A stretch of DNA of 64,000 nt from Alphaproteobacteria bacterium HT1-32 (GTDB lineage Bacteria; Pseudomonadota; Alphaproteobacteria; Rhodospirillales; HT1-32): contig WJPL01000001.1 of NCBI GenBank assembly GCA_009649675.1, forward strand, positions 101,683 to 165,682, written 5' to 3'. Made by a program: the position numbers and the translations under genes. The notes under the pieces are model-generated. The model had not been told where the DNA came from. It worked only from the letters and a program-made list of their open reading frames with translations, and made no database searches. The first letter of the stretch is position 1, and each line of letters opens with the position of its first letter. This document shows, in pieces, positions 55,401 to 64,000 of this stretch.

Positions 55401-58400
55401 ACATCACTGCCGGAACCGGAGAACAGCGTATCGATCGCATTTACTGCAACGGTGTCGTCATCAAAAACAAGCCATTCGACGGTCGACAGAACATCGGTTT
55501 CACCACCTGATACGAGCGTCGTGAGACCGCCGCCGGTTGAGACAACATAATCTGCGAAATTGCCGCTGAAGATCACGCTGTCTGTCCCGCTGCCACCAAT
55601 GATCGAGTCATTGCCGGCACCATCAATCAGAATGTCGTTACCTGCTTCACCGTCCAGAAGATCGTCACCGGCACCGCCTGTCAGCGTATCCGCGCCGGTA
55701 CCGCCATAGAGCGAATCTGCGCCCGTACCGCCATCCAGAATGTCGTTACCGGTTTCGCCGTAGAGAATATCGTTCCCGGCATCCCCCGCGAGGGTGTCAT
55801 CTCCGGTGCCGCCATAGAGCGTATCCGTACCTGCACCGCCATTAATGCTATCAGCACCGGCTTCACCCAGCAGCGTATCATCGCCACCGTCGCCAAGCAG
55901 CGTGTCACCATCAGCGCCGCCCAGAATATGGTCGTTATCGTCGCCACCGCTGATCGTATCAGCGCCGGTACCACCGGCCAGGCTGTCATTACCGGCACCG
56001 CCAACGATATTGTCAGCAGCTGCACCGCCATCAACACTGTCATCACCGGCACCCGCGTCAATGCTGTCTGCACCGGCCTCGCCAAGGATGCTGTCATTAC
56101 CAGCCTGTCCGAGAAGAGTATCCGCACCGGCACCACCGCTGAGCATATCGTCACCGGTGCCGCCATCCAGGATATCTGCACCAGAGCCACCTGACAGGGT
56201 GTCATTACCCGCGTTACCGATCAGTTCATCCGCATTCGACGAGCCGGTCAGCGTGTCATCGAAGGAACCGCCCGAGACGATCTCAATACCGACGAAGCTG
56301 TCTGTGCCATAAGCACTTGTCGCCGTTCCGGCTGACATATCGACTGTAACCGAACCCCCGACATTCGACAGATCAAACTTATCGTCACCGCCACCGCCGA
56401 CGATGCTGTCATTGCCCGTACCGCTGAAGAAGACATCCTCGCCGGAACCGCCCAGCAGAAGGTCATCACCGGTTGAGGCATAAAGCGTATCATTGCCTGA
56501 CCCGCCGGAAAGCGTGGTTGCACCGGCACCACCGGTCAGCTTGTCGTCGAAGTTGGTTCCGATGACATTCTCAAAGCCGGAGAGCACCAGATTATCAAGA
56601 CCGCCGCCGATGGCCTGCGCACCTGCGTTCGACAGGTCGACTGTCACACCGGACGTCGCCGCAAACAGGGTCAGGGTATCATTATCAGCCCCGCCGATCA
56701 GCGTATCGTTACCGATGGTCGCCGCAATCGTGTCATTACCCGCGCCGCCATCGATTGTCTCATCGGCAGAACTGCCGGCCAGCTGGTCATCACCGCTACC
56801 GCTGAGGAGCGCTTCAAAGCCACTGATAACCTGCGAGCCATGGCCGCTTACCGAGCCGGTTCCCAGATCAATGGTCAGAGCATCTGTCTGATCAGCATAA
56901 GTGATCGTATCAACGCCAAGTCCGCCCTGCAGCGTTGCATTGCCGGTACCACCAATGAACAGGTCACCAAGATCGGAACCGGTAATTTCTTCAATACCAC
57001 TGAGAACATGGGTTTCACCGCCACCATGCGCAACCGTGCCGCCATAGCCGTCCAGATCAACCGTCACACCCGAGGCATGCGCCGTCAGATCCAGGTGATC
57101 TGCACCGGCTCCGCCATCAATGGTGTCGTTACCTTCACTGGACAGGAAGACGTCACTACCCGAGCCGCCCTGCAGGGTTTCTGACCCGGCAGAACCGGTC
57201 AGCGTATCGGCAAAGTTAGTACCAATGATCTGCTCAAAACCCGACACATCAAGGGTTGCCGCACCTGTCACCGTATCGTTGCCAAGATCAATGACAACCC
57301 CGCCACCTGCATTCGCAGCAGACAAGATATCCGCAGAACCTGAACCGCCATCAAGCGTGTAGGAACCGCTGGTTACAAAGAACGTATCATCGCCAGATGT
57401 ACCATCGACGACTTCGATAGCCACCAACGTATCGGTACCATCACCAACGACGGTATCGGAACCACCACCCAGATCAACCGTAACACCGGTTGTCAGGTTG
57501 TCGTAGGCCGCAACATCGGTATCTGCGCCACCATCAAGGGTGTCATTACCAGCACCGCCATAGAGTCTGTCTGCACCGGCACCGCCCTGCAGAACATCAT
57601 CGCCGCCATCACCGGAGATACGGTCATTACCCGCGCCGGCATCAATATTATCATTGCCACCATAGCCAGCGATAGAGTCATTACCAAGCCCGCCAAAGAC
57701 CGTATCCGAAGCGCTGCTACCGTAAACGGTATCATCGCCCTGACTGGCCTGCAGAACTTCTACACCGCTGAAATTATCTGTTCCGTTACCGGTAACCGAG
57801 CCTGCGTTTGCACCGGAATAGGTGACAACGACACCATTTGTATCTGCATCATAGCTGAGCACATCGGTATCATCGCCACCGAGAATGCTGTCATCCGCAT
57901 CACCGGCCAGGAACGTATCCGCGCCTGCGCCACCTTCAAGTGTGACCGCGCCGCTGCCGGTGCTGATCAGGGTATCGCCCTGTTCGGAACCGATGACATG
58001 CTCAAACCCGGCAATTTCATGATTGCCGACACCCGTTGCAGAACCAGCCGACAGATCAACCGTCACAGCATTCGTCTGACCGGCAAAGGAGAGGACATCA
58101 ACGCCACTGCCTGCATGCAGGGTGTCCGTACCCGCACCCGCCAGGAAGGTGTCATTACCAGCAGAACCTATGACTTTCTCGATACCGGACAGGTTGTCTG
58201 TGCCACCTGCGGACGCCACGGTACCTGCGTTATTATCAAGATCAACCGTTACCGAAGCTGCTGCCGTATAGTCCACACGGTCTGCGCCGGCACCGCCAAG
58301 AATGCTGTCGCCCCCGCCGGAATACAGGAAGGTATCATCACCGGCATTGCCGATCAGCGTATCAGCTGCGCCGTTGAGGCCCTTCAGGACATCGCCTGCG

Positions 58401-61400
58401 CCAGAGCCATCTACGATCTCAATTCCGACAATGCTGTCCGTGCCAATATCTGCGCCTGTCGCACTTCCTGCTGTCAGGTCAACCGTTACTGCCGACGTTT
58501 CCGCTGAGAAGTCCGCACGGTCAGTGCCTGCACCGCCATCAATCGTGTCATTCCCGGCATCAGACGTGATCACGTCATTGCCGCTGCCCCCCTGCAACAG
58601 GTTGGCGGAGGCATCACCGCTCAGTGTGTCAGCGAACCCGCTGCCCAGAACGTTTTCAATACCTGTGAAACTATCAGTCCCCAGCCCGCCGGTTGCAGTA
58701 CCTGCCGCCAGATCGACCACAACACCTGATGTCGCGTCACCATCTTCAAACGACAGGGTATCGTTACCCAGACCACCATCGATCGAGTCATTTCCGAGGC
58801 CACCGTCGATGATATCGTCATCAGCGCCGCCGTCGATTGTGTCATCGCCCGCACCACCCTCGATGATGTCATTACCGGCACCACCAAGAATGCTGTCCGT
58901 GCCAAGACCACCGAGCAGGGTGTCGTCGCCCAGACCACCAATCAGAGTATCATTTCCGTCCGCGCCCGAGATGTTATCGGCACCGGCACCCCCAACCAGA
59001 CTTTCGTCAGCCGCCGCACCGATGATGACATCATCATGATCGGAACCGACAACCCCTTCAAAACCGGACAGGGTATCTGAACCATCAGCGCCACTTGCAG
59101 AACCTGTCGACAGGTTCACCGTGACTGAAGCTGTTGCACCGTCATAGATCAGGAAATCCATCACACCGGCACCGCCAGCCAGAACATCATCGCCCTCGCC
59201 ACCTTCAATGGTGTCATTACCGGCACCACCGATCAGGTGATCAACCCCGCCGGAACCGGTAAGCGTATCGTTCCCGCCCCCGGCTTCGAACACTTCAATA
59301 CCGGTAAAGGAGTCAGAGCCATATCCGGTAACCGAGCCGACGCCCATCGATGCGAAAACAACCGTAATGGCTGTCGAAACCGACAGGTTATAGGACAGGG
59401 TATCATTTCCGGCGCTGCCGAAGACGGTATCGTTACCGATATTTGCGTAGATCAGGTCGTTCCCGGAACCACCATCCAGGGTCACATTCGCGCCCGCGTC
59501 ATCTTCCGCCGTGATCACATCATTCCCGACAGATCCGACAAGGACTTCAAAATCCGAGATTTCGTGGGTACCGAAACCGGTTACCGTTCCCGTTGTCAGG
59601 TCAATGGTTACTGCCGACCCCGCATCGGAGAAGGTGAGCGTATCCGAACCGATCCCGCCGGAAAGCGTGTCAGTGCCCGTTCCGCCCATGAAGACATCAT
59701 CACCGGCCGAACCGATAACCCGTTCAATACCGCTGAGGGTATCCGTGCCCTGCCCTGTGATCGAACCGGCACCGCCATCCAGATTGACCGTCACCGGCCC
59801 GCTGAAAGTCGCATATGTCACCAGGTCGGAACCTGTCCCCCCGATAACCGAATCATCACCGAGGCTGGAAATGAAGGTATCGTCACCGGCACCACCGTCG
59901 ATGACATCATTGCCCTGACCACCATCGATGGTGTCGTTACCGCTGCCACCAAGCAGGCTGTCGTCACCGTTCTGACCAAAGATCGTATCTGCACCGGCGG
60001 CACCATCGAGTGTGATCGACTCACCGTCTTTAGCCGTCAGCAAATCGCCGGAAGTTGAGCCGATGACATGCTCAACACTCAACAGACTGTCAGCGCCCGC
60101 GGCACCCGTTGCCGTATCATTTGAAAGGTCAACCGTTACCGCACCCGTCGCATCCGCGTAGGTCACGATATCGCTGCCTGTCATACCATTGATGACGTCG
60201 TTGCCTTCACCGCCAGAGAGGATGTCGTTACCGTCACCACCCACCAGGCTGTTATCAGCATCGTTACCAACAATACTGTCGTCGCTGGCAGAGCCCAGAA
60301 CATGTTCAAATTGTATGATCGTATCGGTACCGTATGCGCCGGTCGCCAGAGTATCAGCGAGGCTTACGGTTACGCTGCCGGTTGCCTGATCATAGACCAC
60401 CCAGTCATTGGCACCGCCTTCGCCGTAGAGAATGTCGTCGCCAGTCCCGCCATCAATCGTGTCGTCCCCAACTCCGCCGCGAATGAAATCGTTGCCGGCA
60501 CCACCAAAGATGCTGTCAGAGCCGTTTTCGCCATACAGCGTATCATTACCGGCACCACCGTTGATCGTGTCGCCACCGTCACCGCCACGAATGCTGTCTG
60601 CATTGTCGGATCCGGTAATGGTGTCACCCTGAGCCGAACCCGTGACAAACTCGATATTGGTAATGCTGTGGTTGAACGAACCACCGGCATCAAGCGTGCC
60701 GCTCGCCGTCCCGGCCTGCAGGTCAACCGTTACCGCACCGGAAGACGCGTTGGCGCTGAAGTCAATATGGTCAAGCGTGCCGGCACCGCCGTCATAGGTA
60801 TCTGTGCCCGTTCCCACATGGAACAGGTCGTTGCCGGTCGATCCGACGAAGACTTCCAGATTGGACAGGCTGTCCGTAAAGGCACCGGCCGTTGCCGTGA
60901 CAATGCCTGCTTCAAGATCAAACGTGACCCCGTCAGAGAGCGTTGCATAACTCAGTGTATCCTGACCTGTACCGCCATCAACCGAGTCATTTCCAGCGCC
61001 ACCGATCATCAGATCACTGCCGGCACCACCGCGAACGATGTCATCATTCGCGCCGCCTTCAAGGGTATCCGACCCGGCACCGCCATCCAGTTCATCATTA
61101 CCAGCCCCGGCAACGATTGTATCATTCCCGGCACCACCGAGAATGCTGTCTGCCGCTGCGGAACCCGTAATCGTATCGTCATGATCGCCGGAAACGAAGA
61201 CTTCAACACCGCTGAAGCTGTCAGTTCCAAGGCCGGTCACGGTACCTGCATCGTCACCTGAGAAAGTAACCGTCAGACCACCCGCCGCCTTGTCCGTGTA
61301 GGACAGGGTATCCGTACCCGAGCCACCGATGATGCTCTCATCCGATGCATTGGCGATAATCGTATCGTTACCTGCACCACCGTCGAGCGTCAGCGCACTG

Positions 61401-64000
61401 GCACCAACACCGCCGGTGATCGTATCACCCTGGGCAGAACCCACGATTTCCTCGAACCCGGTGATCGTGTGCGTCCCAAAACCGGTTGCCAGGCTGTTCT
61501 CCACATCAATCGTCACCGCCGAGGTGGCCGCGCCCAGCGCCGCGTCACTGAAGGTCAGAACGTCATTGCTGCCGTCATGGCCGTCGAGCGTGTCATTGCC
61601 TGTACCACCGCTGAACGTATCATTCCCGTCAGAACCGATGACATGGTCGATACCGGAGACTGTATCCACTCCGTCGCCGGAGATGGTGCCTGCATTGCCA
61701 TCGAGATTAACCGTAACCGGACCGGAGACGGCGCCGAAGTCATAGAGGTCATTCCCCGCACCGCCGATAACACTGTCATCTCCGCGGCTGGCATAGATCA
61801 CATCGTCGCCATCACCGGCGTCGATCACATCATTGCCGGTACCGCTGTCGATGGTGTCATTGCCTGTACCGGCGATGATGCTGTCTGCGCCCGCACCACC
61901 CGTGATCGAATCTGCACCTGCGCCGCCATCAATGGTGTCGTCGCCGTCGCCACCGATGACACTGTCATCACCGCTGCCTGCATTGATCGAATCTGCGCCC
62001 GTGCCACCGTCGATGGTGTCGTTGCCCGTACCGCCGATGATTGAGTCCGCATCTGCACCACCGCTGATGCTGTCGTCACCTGCGCCCGCGTCAATCGTAT
62101 CGGTTCCACCGGCACCAATGATCGAGTCATCACCGCCACCGCCCAGAATGCTGTCCGCATCCGCGCCGCCATCGATAATGTCGTTACCCGTGCCGCCATC
62201 AATGGTGTCCGCTCCGGCACCACCAAGAATGGAGTCCGCACCCGCATCACCAGTGATGCTGTCTGCACCGGTACCACCGTCGATGGTGTCATTTCCGGAG
62301 CCAGCTTCGATCCGGTCTGCGCCCGCACCGCCGAGGATCGAGTCATCACCTGTACCGCCGGTAATGCTGTCCGCACCGGCACCACCGTCGATAATGTCGT
62401 TACCGGCACCACCGATCAGTGAATCATCACCGTTCATACCAAGGAGGGAGTCAGCACCAGCAGCACCATCCAGTGTAATCGACTCACCGTCTTTCGCTGT
62501 CAGGTTATCATCTTCAGATGTGCCGATGACATGCTCGATATCCCGGATCACATCATTACCGGCACCAGCCGTCGCCGTGTCATTCGACAGGTCAACGGTC
62601 ACCGCATCGGTAATGTTCGAATAGTTCAGAATATCCGCACCGGCATCACCGTCATAAACGTCATTACCGGTTCCGGCGAAGATCGTATCGTCACCTGTTC
62701 CCGCATTGATTGTTACCGACCCGGCATTATCCGTGATCGTGTCGGATTGTGCCGATGCGATGAAATGCTCGATTTCATCAAAAGTATCCGAGCCTTCACC
62801 GGTAACCGTGCCACTTTCATTCGTGATCGTCGCCGTAATCGCAGACGCTGAATTCACAAAGGTCAGCGTATCCTGACCGGTGCCGCCATTGATCGTGTCA
62901 TTGCCCAGGTTGCCTTCGATGAGATCATCGCCCTCGTCACCGAACAGCGTATCGTCACCATCGCCACCTGTGATCAGGTCGTTACCAGTGCCGCCGGAGA
63001 CTTCATCATTGCCTGCGCCCGCATCAATGTGATCCGCCCCGCCGCTGCCGAGGATGCTGTCATCCGCAGAGGAACCCGTGATCGTGTCGTCGTGATTACC
63101 TGAAACAAAGACTTCAACACCGCTGAAGCTGTCAGTTCCAAGGCCGGTCACGGTACCTGCATCGTCACCTGAGAAAGTAACCGTCAGACCGCCCGCCGCC
63201 TTGTCCGTGTAGGACAGGGTATCCGTACCCGAGCCACCGATGATGCTCTCATCCGATGCATTGGCGATAATCGTATCGTTACCTGCACCACCGTCGAGCG
63301 TCAGCGCACTGGCACCAACACCGCCGGTGATCGTATCACCCTGGGCAGAACCCACGATTTCCTCGAACCCGGTGATCGTGTGCGTCCCAAAACCGGTTGC
63401 CAGGCTGTTCTCCACATCAATCGTCACCGCCGAGGTGGCCGCGCCCAGCGCCGCGTCACTGAAGGTCAGAACGTCATTGCTGCCGTCATGGCCGTCGAGC
63501 GTGTCATTGCCTGTACCACCGCTGAACGTATCATTCCCGTCAGAACCGATGACATGGTCAATACCGGAAACCGTATCCACTCCGTCACCGGAGATGGTGC
63601 CTGCATTGCCGTCGAGATTAACAGTAATCGGGCCGGAGACGGCGCCAAAGTCATAGAGGTCATTCCCCGCACCGCCGATAACACTGTCATCTCCGCGGCT
63701 GGCATAGATCACATCGTCGCCATCACCGGCGTCGATCACATCATTGCCGGTACCGCTGTCGATGGTGTCATTGCCTGTACCGGCGATGATGCTGTCTGCG
63801 CCCGCACCACCCGTGATCGAATCTGCACCTGCGCCGCCATCAATGGTGTCGTCGCCGTCGCCACCGATGACACTGTCATCACCGCTGCCTGCATTGATCG
63901 AATCTGCGCCCGTGCCACCGTCGATGGTGTCGTTGCCCGTACCGCCGATGATTGAGTCCGCATCTGCACCACCGCTGATGCTGTCGTCACCTGCGCCCGC
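52151..64000 (-). CDS. Giant RTX calcium-binding repeat protein, 5' end outside window
   Basis: The frame is open from the stop at 52151 through the window edge: at least 3,949 residues with the start missing. The apparent start at 63739 is a GTG inside a repeat, not a real one. The protein is built of Asp/Gly-rich nonapeptide repeats ([11 protein letters not shown] type) that bind calcium and form parallel beta-rolls, alternating with beta-rich inserts such as [16 protein letters not shown]. No stop or frameshift occurs. The C-terminal 95 residues ([17 protein letters not shown], then [11 protein letters not shown]) have the look of a type I secretion signal domain. It is probably secreted and cell-surface, an adhesin or matrix protein. 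No enzyme domain is visible in this part. No type I secretion genes are in the window. Confidence 0.93.
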   Translation of the reverse strand, partial: AGAGDDSISGGADADSIIGGTGNDTIDGGTGADSINAGSGDDSVIGGDGDDTIDGGAGADSITGGAGADSIIAGTGNDTIDSGTGNDVIDAGDGDDVIYASRGDDSVIGGAGNDLYDFGAVSGPITVNLDGNAGTISGDGVDTVSGIDHVIGSDGNDTFSGGTGNDTLDGHDGSNDVLTFSDAALGAATSAVTIDVENSLATGFGTHTITGFEEIVGSAQGDTITGGVGASALTLDGGAGNDTIIANASDESIIGGSGTDTLSYTDKAAGGLTVTFSGDDAGTVTGLGTDSFSGVEVFVSGNHDDTITGSSADDSILGSGGADHIDAGAGNDEVSGGTGNDLITGGDGDDTLFGDEGDDLIEGNLGNDTINGGTGQDTLTFVNSASAITATITNESGTVTGEGSDTFDEIEHFIASAQSDTITDNAGSVTINAGTGDDTIFAGTGNDVYDGDAGADILNYSNITDAVTVDLSNDTATAGAGNDVIRDIEHVIGTSEDDNLTAKDGESITLDGAAGADSLLGMNGDDSLIGGAGNDIIDGGAGADSITGGTGDDSILGGAGADRIEAGSGNDTIDGGTGADSITGDAGADSILGGAGADTIDGGTGNDIIDGGADADSILGGGGDDSIIGAGGTDTIDAGAGDDSISGGADADSIIGGTGNDTIDGGTGADSINAGSGDDSVIGGDGDDTIDGGAGADSITGGAGADSIIAGTGNDTIDSGTGNDVIDAGDGDDVIYASRGDDSVIGGAGNDLYDFGAVSGPVTVNLDGNAGTISGDGVDTVSGIDHVIGSDGNDTFSGGTGNDTLDGHDGSNDVLTFSDAALGAATSAVTIDVENSLATGFGTHTITGFEEIVGSAQGDTITGGVGASALTLDGGAGNDTIIANASDESIIGGSGTDTLSYTDKAAGGLTVTFSGDDAGTVTGLGTDSFSGVEVFVSGDHDDTITGSAAADSILGGAGNDTIVAGAGNDELDGGAGSDTLEGGANDDIVRGGAGSDLMIGGAGNDSVDGGTGQDTLSYATLSDGVTFDLEAGIVTATAGAFTDSLSNLEVFVGSTGNDLFHVGTGTDTYDGGAGTLDHIDFSANASSGAVTVDLQAGTASGTLDAGGSFNHSITNIEFVTGSAQGDTITGSDNADSIRGGDGGDTINGGAGNDTLYGENGSDSIFGGAGNDFIRGGVGDDTIDGGTGDDILYGEGGANDWVVYDQATGSVTVSLADTLATGAYGTDTIIQFEHVLGSASDDSIVGNDADNSLVGGDGNDILSGGEGNDVINGMTGSDIVTYADATGAVTVDLSNDTATGAAGADSLLSVEHVIGSTSGDLLTAKDGESITLDGAAGADTIFGQNGDDSLLGGSGNDTIDGGQGNDVIDGGAGDDTFISSLGDDSVIGGTGSDLVTYATFSGPVTVNLDGGAGSITGQGTDTLSGIERVIGSAGDDVFMGGTGTDTLSGGIGSDTLTFSDAGSAVTIDLTTGTVTGFGTHEISDFEVLVGSVGNDVITAEDDAGANVTLDGGSGNDLIYANIGNDTVFGSAGNDTLSYNLSVSTAITVVFASMGVGSVTGYGSDSFTGIEVFEAGGGNDTLTGSGGVDHLIGGAGNDTIEGGEGDDVLAGGAGVMDFLIYDGATASVTVNLSTGSASGADGSDTLSGFEGVVGSDHDDVIIGAAADESLVGGAGADNISGADGNDTLIGGLGDDTLLGGLGTDSILGGAGNDIIEGGAGDDTIDGGADDDIIDGGLGNDSIDGGLGNDTLSFEDGDATSGVVVDLAAGTATGGLGTDSFTGIENVLGSGFADTLSGDASANLLQGGSGNDVITSDAGNDTIDGGAGTDRADFSAETSAVTVDLTAGSATGADIGTDSIVGIEIVDGSGAGDVLKGLNGAADTLIGNAGDDTFLYSGGGDSILGGAGADRVDYTAAASVTVDLDNNAGTVASAGGTDNLSGIEKVIGSAGNDTFLAGAGTDTLHAGSGVDVLSFAGQTNAVTVDLSAGSATGVGNHEIAGFEHVIGSEQGDTLISTGSGAVTLEGGAGADTFLAGDADDSILGGDDTDVLSYDADTNGVVVTYSGANAGSVTGNGTDNFSGVEVLQASQGDDTVYGSSASDTVFGGLGNDSIAGYGGNDNIDAGAGNDRISGDGGDDVLQGGAGADRLYGGAGNDTLDGGADTDVAAYDNLTTGVTVDLGGGSDTVVGDGTDTLVAIEVVDGTSGDDTFFVTSGSYTLDGGSGSADILSAANAGGGVVIDLGNDTVTGAATLDVSGFEQIIGTNFADTLTGSAGSETLQGGSGSDVFLSSEGNDTIDGGAGADHLDLTAHASGVTVDLDGYGGTVAHGGGETHVLSGIEEITGSDLGDLFIGGTGNATLQGGLGVDTITYADQTDALTIDLGTGSVSGHGSQVISGFEALLSGSGDDQLAGSSADETIDGGAGNDTIAATIGNDTLIGGADNDTLTLFAATSGVTVDLSNAGAQAIGGGLDNLVLSGFENVIGTNFDDKLTGGAGATTLSGGSGNDTLYASTGDDLLLGGSGEDVFFSGTGNDSIVGGGGDDKFDLSNVGGSVTVDMSAGTATSAYGTDSFVGIEIVSGGSFDDTLTGSSNADELIGNAGNDTLSGGSGADILDGGTGDDMLSGGAGADTLLGQAGNDSILGEAGADSIDAGAGDDSVDGGAAADNIVGGAGNDSLAGGTGADTISGGDDNDHILGGADGDTLLGDGGDDTLLGEAGADSINGGAGTDTLYGGTGDDTLAGDAGNDILYGETGNDILDGGTGADSLYGGTGADTLTGGAGDDLLDGEAGNDILIDGAGNDSIIGGSGTDSVIFSGNFADYVVSTGGGLTTLVSGGETDVLSTVEWLVFDDDTVAVNAIDTLFSGSGSDVFSGSIVDDTIDGGGADDDIYGRSGNDTLFGSAGNDTLHGDAGADTLNGGSGGDTLLGGAGDDLLNGNSGNDILNGGDGNDSIEGGAGVDSVVLSGNYADYVITGGNGLYSLASGGSVDVVNDVEFLVFDDLTISTDSVDTILAGAGDDLILGGILNDSINAGGGNDTVFGLLGNDILEGGAGNDTLDGSLGNDILTGGSGNDTLFGGLGNDTAVFSSTAESYSLTESGGTYTIEGADGTDSLSGIENLAFSDRTFDVASVTDLTAAGTDDILQGSASADTIEGGAGNDTIFGEFGADSIDGGAGNDTIRGGAGNDTLAGGDGDDSLLGGEGDDTLTGDAGNDTLNGDAGNDTLFGGAGEDVLIGGAGNNTLDGGADNDTVLGGAGDDVLTGGTGNDLVNGDAGNDSLYGNDGADTLSAGNGDDYAAGGAGSDTIFGGSGNDTLLGETGDDLLIGGAGDDTLTGGAGNDSLEGGTGTDRAVFSGNVDDYALTESGGNYTIVGTDGTDIFSGIESLVFADRTVDIASVTDVTAAGTDDALQGSASGDTLSGGSGEDILFGEFGDDTLTGGAGNDTLYGGTGNDTAVFSGNAMDYVLTESGGTYTIVGADGTDIFSGIETLSFADRTFGIAAVTDETAAGTDDVIQGGASGDTLSGGSGNDTLFGEFGADTISGGNGADTLYGGSGNDTLNGGAGDDSILGGAGTADTLVFANTALSFIVSESGGVYTFDGDGQTDTVQDVEFFAFTDTTIGLDAVTTTGTGADETIFGGLGADTLDGGAGNDTLYGLFGNDTLQGGAGDDVLDGGTGDDIINAGANDDNIIGGSGSDSAIFGGNSGDYTITESAGSYTLIGADGTDTMTTVEFVVFDDDTISTTAQDLTGTAGTDVLNGSVLADTISGAGGDDTLFGYHGDDTLLGGSGNDTLFGGNDDDTLDGGSGNDVLKGGSGIDSLLGGAGDDQLWLDASALGSAEMYDGGADDDILMLDMTGGGTVDLTSITASISNVEQIQLGADAHELELSVSTVKGMTDSNNQLIISGDANDSVVDSAGGWSLQGSAGGYSTYTKVDGGDTVTLKVDDDITNINLT
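52775..55590 (-). repeat. Seven insert modules of the RTX C-terminal half
   Basis: Seven related modules of about 50 residues recur between nonapeptide blocks: each follows the scheme FSGNxxDY-TESGGxYTIxGxDGTDxxSGIE-LxFxDRT. They begin at the N-terminal side with [12 protein letters not shown] and end at [13 protein letters not shown]. The central three ([15 protein letters not shown] types) are most alike; the outer ones diverge. Confidence 0.75.
61201..62089. repeat. Direct repeat copy A of the RTX higher-order unit (to window end)
   Basis: This 889-base segment matches 63112-64000 at an offset of exactly 1,911 bases with about ten mismatches, most of them synonymous. The equivalent junction recurs again 1,908 bases further (about 59293) in a diverged form. 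It is a repeat inside one gene, not a mobile element. Confidence 0.85.
63112..64000. repeat. Direct repeat copy B of the RTX higher-order unit, cut by window end
   Basis: This copy is almost identical to 61201-62089 over its whole visible length and continues past the window edge, so the true repeat length is not determined. Only one amino-acid change was noticed (GPITV against GPVTV), against about ten base changes. Confidence 0.85.

Noticed and set aside
63739..63741. Apparent start of the RTX gene
   Set aside because: The codon is a GTG (Val) within the repeat VIDAGDGDD; the frame continues open to 64000, so the real start is outside the window.
52420..63955. Many long plus-strand frames opposite the RTX gene (up to about 320 codons, Pro/Ser/Val-rich)
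   Set aside because: They are the complement of repetitive Gly-Asp codons, which rarely give stops. They have no ribosome sites or recognisable domains, and they repeat with the same period as the real gene.
52600..64000. Possible CRISPR-like array in the repeated region
   Set aside because: Repeats are in-frame codon repeats of variable unit sequence without unique spacers of constant size.
61201..64000. Duplication as an insertion sequence or transposon
   Set aside because: It is in frame within one gene, has no transposase or terminal inverted repeats, and has the same nonapeptide pattern as its surroundings.

Overview
The window reads as chromosome of a marine-type alphaproteobacterium. 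The gene neighbourhoods ileS-lspA-DUF3035-M16-M16-mutL, the pmbA/msbA/DUF374/waaA/lpxK/lpxL lipid A run, ubiA next to an ETF-beta lysine methyltransferase-like gene, a plant/alpha-type glutamate-cysteine ligase, and purD-xseA-M23 all point to the Rhodospirillales and related orders. The exact order or genus is an inference and cannot be fixed from this sequence alone. Coding density is very high, no gap above about 160 bases occurs, and I see no tRNA, rRNA, insertion sequence, phage or CRISPR.

Layout. 1-8.3 kb (minus strand): rsmE, gshA and a TusA-like sulfur carrier lie upstream of a three-gene molybdoenzyme set that best fits a cytoplasm-facing sulfite dehydrogenase (SoeABC), followed by a lipoprotein and the start of a lytic transglycosylase. 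8.3-14.7 kb: ubiA and ubiD (ubiquinone ring prenylation and decarboxylation) flank a probable ETF-beta lysine methyltransferase, a gamma-glutamylcyclotransferase-like protein and a GAF-GAF-HD-GYP cyclic-di-GMP phosphodiesterase. 14.8-21.9 kb (plus): pmbA followed by a tightly packed lipid A and inner-core export/assembly series. 21.9-38.5 kb: housekeeping genes (M23 peptidase, xseA, purD, tadA, rluB, rsmD, TPR protein, mutL, paired M16 peptidases, DUF3035 lipoprotein, lspA, ileS, ribF, MaoC hydratase).

38.6-52 kb is more accessory. It has a tandem pair of secreted M23-family proteins in which one copy has lost catalytic residues, and a 910-residue signalling protein with an H-box dimerisation segment, three PAS domains, GGDEF and EAL. 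It also has a divergent double set of circularly permuted ATP-grasp and alpha-E proteins, once as two genes and once fused, with a transglutaminase. This resembles the known Anbu-associated peptide-ligation operon, but no Anbu protease gene is in view. A glycosyltransferase, a quinone oxidoreductase and an MlaC-like lipid carrier follow.

52.15-64 kb is one uninterrupted minus-strand reading frame that leaves the window. It encodes more than 3,900 residues of calcium-binding RTX repeats with a typical type I secretion C-terminus. It contains a higher-order repeat of about 1.91 kb. Its two copies nearest the gene start are almost identical at DNA level, whereas copies nearer the C-terminus are progressively diverged. 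The strongest candidates for follow-up are the RTX giant, the dual ATP-grasp/alpha-E locus, the active/degenerate M23 pair and the two unusual cyclic-di-GMP proteins.
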